From Trebonia sp. (GTDB lineage Bacteria > Actinomycetota > Actinomycetes > Streptosporangiales > Streptosporangiaceae), in the NCBI GenBank assembly GCA_030043595.1, contig JASHXJ010000245.1, positions 1 through 6,173 on the forward strand: 6,173 bases of DNA, read 5' to 3'. The notes under the pieces were generated by a model. That model ran no database searches. It worked only from the letters and a program-made list of their open reading frames with translations, and was not told where the DNA came from. Positions 1 to 6,068 of the stretch are shown piece after piece. Each line of letters starts with the position of its first letter. Within the stretch, counting starts at the first letter, position 1. The translations under genes were made by a program, and so were the position numbers.

Positions 1-199
1 CAGGGGCCATGCCACTGCCGCGCCTGCGGTCGGCCCCATCGCGGCCGGACCCCGTCCCGGCCTGGCCACCCGCCATGCCAGGTCCGCGGACGTCCGGGCC
101 ACCCGTCGGCCATCCGGGATCAGCCCCGCGCGGCGCTGGCCGGGAAGGGCGGCCGCGCGCAGGCCCAGTTCGGGGCTCCTGCCCAGGAGGTGTGGTCAT
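1..199 (-). CDS. Possible N-terminus of a divergent, disordered-start protein (partial, runs off left edge)
   Basis: Reading leftward from an ATG at 199, 66 codons stay open to the window edge. The product begins MTTPPGQEPRTGPARGRP and is rich in Gly, Pro and Arg, like the disordered N-terminal segments common ahead of membrane or enzyme domains in actinomycete proteins. No domain is recognisable and no function is proposed. Support: the base composition falls sharply just outside this start, and a -10-like TAATCT (plus-strand 208-213) ends 8 bases before the ATG, the placement expected for a leaderless transcript; no Shine-Dalgarno sequence is visible. Against: third-position GC is only about 73%, and plus-strand frames are also open here (frame 1 to about 348, frame 2 to a TAG at 212-214), so an open frame alone is weak evidence in such GC-rich DNA. 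The alternative is non-coding DNA or the tail of a rightward gene. Confidence 0.38.
   Translation of the reverse strand, partial: MTTPPGQEPRTGPARGRPSRPAPRGADPGWPTGGPDVRGPGMAGGQAGTGSGRDGADRRRGSGMAP
122..177. other. Long GC-rich inverted repeat
   Basis: CGCGCGGC (127-134) pairs with GCCGCGCG (152-159) across a 17-base loop, and AGCCC (122-126) pairs with GGGCT (173-177) outside it, giving an extended imperfect hairpin. There is no following T-run. It could be a terminator for a rightward gene left of the window, or chance pairing inside the candidate leftward coding region; such repeats are easy to find in DNA this GC-rich. Confidence 0.25.
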
Positions 200-207
200 T
201 GCTGCAG

Positions 208-213
208 AGATTA
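208..213 (-). promoter_or_regulatory. Candidate -10 element for a leaderless divergent start
   Basis: The minus strand reads TAATCT, which fits the actinobacterial TAnnnT pattern, 8 bases before the ATG at 199. No good -35 lies at 17-19 bases, which is common for leaderless actinobacterial promoters. The call depends on the divergent gene being real. Confidence 0.3.
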
Positions 214-315
214 GTGCATCGAATCCTAAGATCGCCCCAATCAAGGGCCGCTCGTCCGCAACTGCTTCGGAGTGCCAGCTCAGGGCGTATTTGGGTGCAA
301 CTGTGCCGTAGTTCC

Positions 316-344
316 TTGCCAATCTTCCAACGAGGTCCTTACAA
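316..344 (+). promoter_or_regulatory. Candidate promoter for the LCP operon
   Basis: TTGCCA (316-321) and TTACAA (339-344) are separated by 17 bases, close to the sigma-70-type arrangement. The -35 matches TTGACA at four of six positions. The -10 is imperfect because it ends in A and not T; TACAAC at 18 bases spacing is the alternative. Transcription would start near 350, giving a leader of about 65 bases before the first LCP gene. Confidence 0.3.
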
Positions 345-402
345 CTAAGCTTCCCCACAGGTTGAGCAGGTAGTCTTCCCGGCAATGGTGATAGGCCAGG
401 CC

Positions 403-407
403 GGAGG
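403..407 (+). promoter_or_regulatory. Ribosome binding site that decides the LCP1 start
   Basis: GGAGG lies 7 bases before the ATG at 415. The earlier in-frame ATG at 385 has no comparable purine run in front of it. The choice is confirmed by the second LCP gene, whose protein starts with the same MFR-HGG pattern. Confidence 0.7.
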
Positions 408-414
408 CGATGGG

Positions 415-2010
415 ATGTTCAGGGGGCACGGCGGGGCAATCGCCGCCAAGGCCGGATACGCCCTCGGCTGCGTCGTCGCGTCGCTTGTCATGGTTACGAG
501 CGGCTTCGCGTACTACGTCAAGAGCGAGATCTCCAGCATCGGCGGCTCGAACGTTATCTCCGGCAGCCCGTCCGTCGGCGCGATGAACATCCTGCTGATG
601 GGGCTGGAAAGCCGAACATTCTGGAACGGCGACCCGCTGCCCCGCGGCCTCGAGGACATCATGCACATCGGGGACCAGGGCGGCAACGCGACCAACACCC
701 TGATCCTCATCCACATTTTCGCCGGCGGGCAGAGGGCGGTCGGCTTTTCCATCCCGCGCGACGACTGGGTCACCATGGAGGGCACCGACGGCTATGGCGG
801 GACGATGGGCAAGATCGACCAGGCGTACGGCTTCGCCATGGCCAACGAGGCGAACAAGCTCGCTGGCTCGCACCTGAACCAGGACGAGCTCGCGTACCAG
901 GAAAACGAGGCGGGACGGCTGGCGGAAATACAGACGGTCGAGGCGCTCACCGGCGTGACAATCAACCACTTCGCCGAGCTCAACCTGGACGGGTTCTACG
1001 AGCTGGCCAACGTGTTCAACGGCGTCGAGGTGTGCGTGAAGCCGGAGGACGGCGGGGAGAACCTCACCGACTCGGCCTCCGGCTGGAACGCGGTGGCTGA
1101 CGGTTACAACCTGAGCAAGGGAGGCAGCCAGTACCTGCACCTGGACGCGGCGCAGACGCTGGCGTTCGTCAGGGACCGGGACTCTCTCGCCAACGGCGAC
1201 CTCGACCGCACCCACCGCCAGCAGGCCGTCATCGACTACGTGAACTGGAAGCTCAAGACGCAGGGCGTGCTCACCGACCTCGGCCAGCTGGGCTCGCTGC
1301 TCACGATCGCGAAGCAGTACCTCATCACCGACCGCGGCTGGGACATCCTGGACTTCCTCTCCGAGATGAAGAGCCTGACCGGCCAGAACCTGACATTCAC
1401 CACCCTGCCGGTCACGCAGTACGCCTCCCTGGACGGCCAGGACGTGAACCTGGTGAACACCACCTACATCAAGCAGGTGGTGGATGCCGCGTTCTACCCG
1501 CCCGCAACGCCGAAGACCAGCCACGCCAGGTCCTCGTCCGCGGCCAGCCCGGCCGCGCAGCCGGGCTCGCTCGCTCCCGGCGCCACCACCGTGGACGTCG
1601 ACAACGGCGGATACACGGCCGGGCTGGCAGCCGCCCTGTCCCAGGCACTGACCTCGGCCGGGTTCAAGGCGGGCACGGTCGGCGACATCCCCACGCAGCC
1701 GTCCACCGAGGTGCTCTACGGCACCGGCGCGGCGGCCAGCGCGCAGCAGATCGCCGGGTACTTCACCGGCGTGACCGCGAGCCCGAGCGCTACCGTCGCG
1801 GCCGGCCACGTGGAGGTACTCCTGGGGACGGACGCGACCTCAGTACCAGCCACGATCGGCTCATCCTCGGCCGCGGCCGCCGCCACGGCCAGCTCACCGT
1901 CACCGTCGCCGACCAGCTCCCCGCTCAACCCGGCGGACAGCAACGGGGCGAACGGGGGCGCCGTGACCGTCCCCGCAAACGCGCCATACGGCATACCTTG
2001 CGTCTATTAA
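415..2010 (+). CDS. LytR-CpsA-Psr (LCP) family cell-wall ligase with LytR_C domain, copy 1
   Basis: A 531-residue membrane-anchored LCP protein. The family transfers undecaprenyl-phosphate-linked glycopolymers onto peptidoglycan outside the membrane. Order: short cytoplasmic N-terminus, one transmembrane helix (about 14-35), LCP domain (about 55-290), Ser/Ala/Pro linker (about 362-390), LytR_C domain (about 391-472), low-complexity Ala/Ser/Pro stretch (about 483-505), and an invariant tail ending PYGIPCVY. Core motifs: NILLMGLESR (58-67), SIPRD (112-116), GKIDQAYG (132-139), FVRDRD (251-256), DLDR (262-265) and RQQ (268-270). The usual Asp of the first motif is Glu65, and the segment before NTLILIHI reads GGNAT, without the Asp of the downstream paralog. 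It is also about 9 residues shorter than copy 2 just before that point, mostly through a missing segment. ATG 415 is preferred to ATG 385 because of GGAGG at 403-407 and alignment with copy 2. It is probably the first gene of a three-gene unit. Which polymer it attaches cannot be told. Confidence 0.93.
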   Translation: MFRGHGGAIAAKAGYALGCVVASLVMVTSGFAYYVKSEISSIGGSNVISGSPSVGAMNILLMGLESRTFWNGDPLPRGLEDIMHIGDQGGNATNTLILIHIFAGGQRAVGFSIPRDDWVTMEGTDGYGGTMGKIDQAYGFAMANEANKLAGSHLNQDELAYQENEAGRLAEIQTVEALTGVTINHFAELNLDGFYELANVFNGVEVCVKPEDGGENLTDSASGWNAVADGYNLSKGGSQYLHLDAAQTLAFVRDRDSLANGDLDRTHRQQAVIDYVNWKLKTQGVLTDLGQLGSLLTIAKQYLITDRGWDILDFLSEMKSLTGQNLTFTTLPVTQYASLDGQDVNLVNTTYIKQVVDAAFYPPATPKTSHARSSSAASPAAQPGSLAPGATTVDVDNGGYTAGLAAALSQALTSAGFKAGTVGDIPTQPSTEVLYGTGAAASAQQIAGYFTGVTASPSATVAAGHVEVLLGTDATSVPATIGSSSAAAAATASSPSPSPTSSPLNPADSNGANGGAVTVPANAPYGIPCVY

Positions 2011-2058
2011 GCGGGTAGCCTCGCCCTACGGTGACGGGTCAGCCGGAGGGCAGCAGCA

Positions 2059-3693
2059 GTGTTCAGGGCGCACGGCGGGACGGTCCTCGGGGCCAAGGTG
2101 GCGTACGGAGCGTCGTGCGTGGCTTCCGCCGTCATTCTCGCCGTCAGCGGGGTCGCCTATTACGTGCAAGCGAAGATCAACGGCGTCGCCAGTTCCGACG
2201 TCGATACGGGCGGGCCGCAGACGGGGGCGATGAACATCCTCCTGATGGGCCTGGAAAGCCGCACCGATTACGACGGGAACGTCCTGCCGTCCGACCTCCT
2301 GACGGCGATGCACGCCGGCAGCGTGCAGGGCGTTCTGTACGACGGCGTAGGCGGCCAGGACACGAACACGCTGATCCTGATCCACATCTTCGCGGGCGGG
2401 AAGAAGGCGGTCGGCTTCTCGATCCCCCGCGACGACCTGGTGACGTACCCGCAGGCCTACGACGGCGAGACGCAGGGGAAGATCGACCAGGCCTACGGTG
2501 ACGCCTACGAGCAGAGCCTGCAGGAAACCGTCAACTCCAGCATGAGCAGAGACCAGCGGTACAAGCTGGCCAACGAGGCCGGCCAGGCGGCCACGATCGC
2601 CACCGTCGAGTCGGTGACCGGGGTGCATGTCGACCACTTCGCCGAGGTGAACCTGGCCGGCTTCTTCGAGCTGGCGCAGGCGTTCGGCGGTGTCGAGGTC
2701 TGCGTGAAGCCGACGGATGGCGACGAGAACCTGTACGACACGGATTCCGGCTGGAACGCGGTGGCGGACGGCTACAGCCTGCGCAAGGGAGGGAGCCAGT
2801 ACCTGCACCTGCAGGCAGACCAGGCGCTCGCGTTCGTCCGGGACCGGGACTCCCTTCCCGAGCTCGACCTCGACCGCACGAAACGCCAGCAGGCTGTCAT
2901 CGACTACGTGATCTGGAAGCTCGAGCACGAGGGAGTGCTGACGAGCCTTGGCCAGATCACCAGCCTGCTTGACGTGGCCAACAGGTACGTCATCACCTCA
3001 GGGGGCTGGGACCTGGCCTTGTTCGCCAACGAGCTGCACGCGCTGACCGGAAGCCACTTGACGTTCTACACGCTGCCCATCGCGACGTATGAGAACAACC
3101 TGCAGCTGAGCGGCTACAGCCAGCCGCAGGACGTGAACATCATCAACGTGCCCTATATCCAGCAGGTCGTGCACGACGCCTTCTACCCGCCGCCGGCCCC
3201 GAAGAAGGCGCCGGCGAAGAAGGCACCCGCGAAGGCGCCGGCGAAGACGGCTCCTGTCCCGCCGCCATCGACGGTCACCGTGGACGTGTACAACGGCGGC
3301 AGCACGCCCGGCCTGGCGGGCGCCGTCTCGCAGGCTTTCGTCTCCGCGGGCTACACGGCCGGCGTCATCGGCAACTCGGTGGACCAGGCGGAGCCAGTCC
3401 AGCCGGCGACCCAGGTGTTCTACGGCGCCGGGACGGCGGCCAACGCGGCGAAGATCGCGCGGTACTTCGGGGTGACCGCCGTGGCAGGCACGTCGCTGGC
3501 GGCCGGCCACGTTGAGGTCCTGCTCGGCACGACGTCGACCGTCGTGCCCAGTGGCCTCGGGTCGCCCGGCGGCAGTCCCGCCAGCTCCGCGTCGGCGTCG
3601 CCGACGGCGACGTCGGCGGCGAACAACGGCGCAGCCGGCGGGGCGGTGACGGTCGGCACCAACGCCCCCTACGGCATTCCCTGCGTGTACTGA
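2059..3693 (+). CDS. LytR-CpsA-Psr (LCP) family cell-wall ligase with LytR_C domain, copy 2
   Basis: A 544-residue paralog of the preceding protein, co-linear over its whole length. It has a transmembrane helix (about 15-35), LCP domain (about 57-300), linker, LytR_C domain (about 405-490), Ser/Ala/Gly stretch (about 500-525) and the same PYGIPCVY end. Core motifs: NILLMGLESR (59-68), GGQDTNTLILIHI (98-110), SIPRD (121-125), GKIDQAYG (140-147), FVRDRD (259-264), DLDR (270-273) and RQQ (276-278). These Arg and Gln residues match those that bind the pyrophosphate lipid substrate in characterised LCP enzymes. The linker at 381-398 is a Lys-Ala-Pro repeat, basic and unlike the Ser-rich linker of copy 1. 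The GTG start has GGAGG at 2045-2049, 9 bases upstream. It lies 48 bases after copy 1 with no terminator seen, so co-transcription is likely. The family assignment is firm; the substrate is unknown. Confidence 0.94.
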   Translation: MFRAHGGTVLGAKVAYGASCVASAVILAVSGVAYYVQAKINGVASSDVDTGGPQTGAMNILLMGLESRTDYDGNVLPSDLLTAMHAGSVQGVLYDGVGGQDTNTLILIHIFAGGKKAVGFSIPRDDLVTYPQAYDGETQGKIDQAYGDAYEQSLQETVNSSMSRDQRYKLANEAGQAATIATVESVTGVHVDHFAEVNLAGFFELAQAFGGVEVCVKPTDGDENLYDTDSGWNAVADGYSLRKGGSQYLHLQADQALAFVRDRDSLPELDLDRTKRQQAVIDYVIWKLEHEGVLTSLGQITSLLDVANRYVITSGGWDLALFANELHALTGSHLTFYTLPIATYENNLQLSGYSQPQDVNIINVPYIQQVVHDAFYPPPAPKKAPAKKAPAKAPAKTAPVPPPSTVTVDVYNGGSTPGLAGAVSQAFVSAGYTAGVIGNSVDQAEPVQPATQVFYGAGTAANAAKIARYFGVTAVAGTSLAAGHVEVLLGTTSTVVPSGLGSPGGSPASSASASPTATSAANNGAAGGAVTVGTNAPYGIPCVY

Positions 3694-3722
3694 GCGCTCG
3701 CGGCACGGTTACCCTGGTGCGG

Positions 3723-3727
3723 GGAGG
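3723..3727 (+). promoter_or_regulatory. Ribosome binding site that decides the B12-protein start
   Basis: GGAGG ends 4 bases before the GTG at 3732, a short but workable spacing. The in-frame GTG at 3717 would place this purine run inside the gene and has no site of its own upstream, so 3732 is preferred. Confidence 0.55.
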
Positions 3728-3731
3728 CACC

Positions 3732-4148
3732 GTGGCAGACACATCGGGCAAGATCCGCGTCATCGTGGCCAAGGCCGGCCTGGACGGCCACGACCGCGGG
3801 GCGAAGGTGGTGGCACGCGCGCTGCGTGACGCCGGCGTCGAGGTCATCTACACCGGTCTGCACCAGACCCCGGAGCAGATCGTCGCGGCCGCTATCCAGG
3901 AGGACGTGGACGCGATCGGCCTCTCCGTGCTCTCCGGCGCCCACATGACCCTGTTCGCCCGGGTCATCGAGCTGCTCCGCGACGCAGGCGCCGCGGACAT
4001 CGTGGTGTTCGGCGGCGGGATCATCCCGGATGCCGACATCGCGGAGCTCACCGCGCTCGGCGTCGCGAAGATCTTCACCCCGGGCGCGCCGACCACGGAC
4101 ATTGTCGCCTGGGTCCGCGACACACTGGGCTCCCGCCGCGCCGCCTAG
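3732..4148 (+). CDS. Stand-alone cobalamin (B12)-binding subunit of an acyl-CoA mutase, IcmB-like
   Basis: A 138-residue protein that is essentially one B12-binding Rossmann-like domain, the length expected for the small subunit of isobutyryl-CoA-type mutases. Full methylmalonyl-CoA mutases carry this domain fused at the C-terminus of a far longer chain. The signature DGHDRG (18-23, DxHxxG) supplies His20, the lower axial cobalt ligand; SVL (65-67, the SxL motif) and GGG (94-96) bind the nucleotide tail. It should pair with a separate large subunit that binds the acyl-CoA, catalysing carbon-skeleton rearrangement such as isobutyryl-CoA to n-butyryl-CoA. No large subunit lies in this window, so the substrate is open (isobutyryl-, methylmalonyl- or hydroxyacyl-CoA). 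The gene starts 38 bases after LCP copy 2, so it may be transcribed with it, though the functions are unrelated. From memory, Streptomyces also keeps an icmB-type gene a few genes from sucCD, which this layout resembles. GTG 3717 is the alternative start. Confidence 0.88.
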   Translation: MADTSGKIRVIVAKAGLDGHDRGAKVVARALRDAGVEVIYTGLHQTPEQIVAAAIQEDVDAIGLSVLSGAHMTLFARVIELLRDAGAADIVVFGGGIIPDADIAELTALGVAKIFTPGAPTTDIVAWVRDTLGSRRAA

Positions 4149-4189
4149 CGCCCGGCCGCCGTCATACCACGCCCGCACGAGCCCGGTGA

Positions 4190-5827
4190 TCAGGGGCTGC
4201 TGGTGGCGAAGGGCTGCTGGTCCGGCTGGCACGTGGTTCCGGGGGGTGGCAGCGTGCCGTTGATGAAGTAGCTGGCTTCGTAGTTCTGGATGCAGCTGCT
4301 GGGGTTGTTCAGCGCGGTGTGGCCATAGCCGTTCAGGGTCAGCAGCCGGGCGTCGGCCAGCTCGCTGGCCATGATGAGGGAGTCCTGGTAGGGGGTGTTC
4401 GGGTCGTAGGTGTTGCCGACCAGGAGCAGGGGATGGGCGGTGGGGTGGTTCCACGGGCCGTAGTAGCCGTCAGCGTCGGTGGCCTGCCATCCGGAGCACG
4501 GTTCATCCAGCCACGCTATGTACTGGGCGACGGGACCGACCCGGGCACTGGCCAGGTCGGCTTCGGCCCGGTAGTCGGCCGGGTCTTTCGGGTTGGGGCT
4601 GTCCGCGCACACGATGGCATATGCCTGCTCAAGGGCAACCGTCGGAGGGGCAGGCTGGACCGGGTGCGCCTCGCCGCCGCCGGTGCGGGCGAGATTCCAG
4701 AGCTTCTGCAGGACGAACGCGCCGTATGCCCAGCCCGGGGCCAGGTTGGGCACCTGCTGAACGACTTGCAGGATCTGGGTGATGAACGACACGGTGAAGG
4801 CATAGGTGAACGTGGTCGCGGGGGCCGCCGGGATCGTCTTCCCGAAGGCCGGGATCGAGGTGGTCACCGGGCGGGCGCGCAGGTAATTCAGCAGCTGCGC
4901 GTATTTCGCCTCGGTGGCTGCGGCAGTCCCGGCCGAGAACGCGCAGTCGGCAGCGGGGGCCTGCCCGCACAGGCTCAGGAACTGCCCCATGGTCGCCGCG
5001 GCGCCAAGTTCGGTCCTTATCCGCAGCGAGGTGCTGAGCGGGATGCCCTCTGCCTGCCGGGGTGTGGTCCAGCCGATGGGGTCGACGTTGCCATCCAGCA
5101 CCATGGCGCCGACGTTGCCGGGGAAGAGGTTGGCGTAGGTGGCGCCGAGGTAGGTGCCGTAGGAGACACCGAGGTAGTTCAGCACCGGGTCGCCGACCGC
5201 CTGGCGCAGCAGGTCCAGGTCACGCGCCGTCTCGGCGGTGGAGACGTGCGCCAGCAGCGTGGCGTTGGCCTGCTCGCAGCGCTGGGCGAACTGCGTGAAC
5301 AGCGAGATCCAGGTAGCCTGCTGGGCTGGCCCGACCGGGAACCCGGCAGGCAGGTCGGCGAAGAAATCAGCCTCGGCCGCCTGGGTAGGGAAGCATTGCA
5401 CCGCGGTGCTGCTGCCGACGCCGCGCGGGTCCCAGCTGATGATGTCGAACCGCTGCCGCACCGCGGCCGGGAACAGCGGGTACTCCACCGGCAGGTCGGT
5501 GGTCCCGGCATCAGCCGGGCCGCCCGGGTTATAGAACAGCGACCCGATCCGGCGAGCCGGGTCGGTCGCCGGGTGCTTGATCACGGCGAGGTCGATCATC
5601 TGCCCGTGCGGCTGCCCGTAGTCCAGCGGCACCTGCGCGGTCGCGCAGTAAAAGCCAGGCTGCCCGGGACATGGCTGCCAGTCCAGCACCGGCACGGCCG
5701 GCCCGCCCGGGGCCTGCGTCTGCGCCCCGGTCGCCGCCACCGCGGGCAGGACCGTGGCCAGCAGGCCCGCGACCGTCACAGCCGCCCCTGCCAGCAGCCA
5801 GCGGGGACGCCGGAAATGACCGTTCAT
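4190..5827 (-). CDS. Secreted alpha/beta hydrolase, S33 tripeptidyl-aminopeptidase-like (TAP-like C-terminus)
   Basis: A 545-residue exported serine hydrolase of the peptidase S33 family resembling Streptomyces Tap and SlpD/SlpE, which release N-terminal peptides from substrates outside the cell. A Sec-type signal peptide is visible: basic start (RRPR, 6-9), hydrophobic core (about 10-28) and an AVA cleavage site near 29-31; the arginines do not form a Tat motif. Oxyanion-loop motif NPGGP is at 100-104, the nucleophile Ser222 lies in GVSYG (220-224), Asp475 in NTYDPNTP and His503 in GYGH, so the triad is complete. Asp and His fall in the TAP-like C-terminal part, after a helical cap region. 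Ten cysteines, an even number, are consistent with disulfides in a secreted protein. The ATG at 5827 is preceded by a G-run (minus strand, plus 5834-5839) 6 bases away. It lies downstream of sucD on the same strand but behind a terminator, so it probably has its own promoter. Exact substrate is unknown; another esterase or peptidase activity is possible. Confidence 0.92.
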   Translation of the reverse strand: MNGHFRRPRWLLAGAAVTVAGLLATVLPAVAATGAQTQAPGGPAVPVLDWQPCPGQPGFYCATAQVPLDYGQPHGQMIDLAVIKHPATDPARRIGSLFYNPGGPADAGTTDLPVEYPLFPAAVRQRFDIISWDPRGVGSSTAVQCFPTQAAEADFFADLPAGFPVGPAQQATWISLFTQFAQRCEQANATLLAHVSTAETARDLDLLRQAVGDPVLNYLGVSYGTYLGATYANLFPGNVGAMVLDGNVDPIGWTTPRQAEGIPLSTSLRIRTELGAAATMGQFLSLCGQAPAADCAFSAGTAAATEAKYAQLLNYLRARPVTTSIPAFGKTIPAAPATTFTYAFTVSFITQILQVVQQVPNLAPGWAYGAFVLQKLWNLARTGGGEAHPVQPAPPTVALEQAYAIVCADSPNPKDPADYRAEADLASARVGPVAQYIAWLDEPCSGWQATDADGYYGPWNHPTAHPLLLVGNTYDPNTPYQDSLIMASELADARLLTLNGYGHTALNNPSSCIQNYEASYFINGTLPPPGTTCQPDQQPFATSSP

Positions 5828-5911
5828 CGTCTACCCCCCGTCGCCGCGCCCGGCCGGACAGCGTCACGGACGTGCGGCTTCCTGCCAATCCCCTGCAGGC
5901 CCTGTAGTGCA

Positions 5912-5928
5912 ACCCGCGCTACGCGGGT
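5912..5928. other. Perfect GC-rich hairpin upstream of the hydrolase gene
   Basis: ACCCGCG (5912-5918) and CGCGGGT (5922-5928) form a perfect 7-bp stem with a 3-base loop, about 85 bases before the hydrolase start. A second stem, GTAGTGC (5904-5910) with GCGCTAC (5916-5922), overlaps it, so the two cannot form together; in leftward RNA the second has one A-C mismatch. No T-run follows. It may be an operator, a leader structure or a secondary terminator; the sequence does not decide. Confidence 0.4.
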
Positions 5929-5974
5929 ACTCGTGGCTCCGGTAGCAGACGGCCAGCCACTCGACAACGCAATA

Positions 5975-6011
5975 CCCTGCCGTGGCGCCCGTGTAACCGG
6001 CGCGGGCAGGG
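5975..6011 (-). terminator. Hairpin terminator downstream of sucD
   Basis: On the plus strand CCCTGCC (5975-5981) pairs with GGCAGGG (6005-6011), and inside it GCGCC (5985-5989) pairs with GGCGC (5999-6003). This gives 12 base pairs interrupted only by a 3x1 internal loop, closed by a 9-base loop. In leftward RNA it begins about 57 bases after the sucD stop and is followed by UAUUGCGUUGU, a weak U-rich stretch of the kind common in high-GC actinomycetes. It should end the sucD transcript before the hydrolase gene. Confidence 0.6.
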
Positions 6012-6068
6012 CCGCGGGGACCGCGATGCAGAGTTTCCGCGCGCGGTTCGGCTACCCGCCAGCGCGGT

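Larger units (their letters stand above)
200..414. other. AT-richer intergenic / probable promoter region upstream of the LCP genes
   Basis: This stretch is clearly poorer in G and C than everything around it and has stops in several frames, as expected of a non-coding promoter region. It holds two -10-like motifs pointing at the LCP genes: TAAGAT at 227-232, with no fitting -35, and TTACAA at 339-344. It also holds TAATCT on the opposite strand at 208-213. No tRNA, riboswitch or strong terminator was recognised. Confidence 0.5.

Noticed and set aside
2..214. Plus-strand frame open from the left edge to TAG at 212-214, possibly the tail of a rightward gene
   Set aside because: It is only an Ala/Arg/Pro-rich stretch with no recognisable family ending; the leftward reading has a better start context, but neither is proven.
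9..311. 100-codon rightward open frame at the left edge
   Set aside because: The product is Pro/Arg/Gly-rich without motifs, has no ribosome binding site, and runs through the sharp GC drop near 200 into the probable promoter region.
385..414. Ten-residue N-terminal extension of LCP copy 1 from ATG 385
   Set aside because: There is no ribosome binding site before 385, GGAGG sits ideally before ATG 415, and the paralog begins at the position equivalent to 415.
280..1809. 509-codon open frame on the minus strand opposite LCP copy 1
   Set aside because: It lies exactly antisense to a gene with full LCP motifs, its product is Arg/Val/Gly-rich with no recognisable motif, and a matching antisense frame opposes LCP copy 2, as expected from codon bias in high-GC DNA.
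2026..2928. 300-codon open frame on the minus strand opposite LCP copy 2
   Set aside because: It is an antisense shadow of a confidently assigned gene; its resemblance to the frame opposite copy 1 simply reflects the sense-strand homology.
3204..3251. Repeated gcgaagaaggc-like units as a DNA repeat or mobile-element trace
   Set aside because: They encode the Lys-Ala-Pro linker of LCP copy 2 and are a protein-level low-complexity repeat.
3240..3847. Minus-strand open frames spanning the LCP2 / B12-protein junction
   Set aside because: They overlap two well-supported rightward genes and encode Arg/Ser/Pro-rich sequences without motifs.
5529..5912. 127-codon minus-strand frame overlapping the hydrolase N-terminus
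   Set aside because: It is the alternate frame of the signal-peptide region; the hydrolase frame has the complete catalytic triad and a proper signal peptide.
6037..6046. Perfect palindrome CCGCGCGCGG just downstream of the sucD stop
   Set aside because: It is too short and self-complementary to leave a loop, and such palindromes are frequent by chance in this composition; the larger hairpin at 5975-6011 explains termination better.
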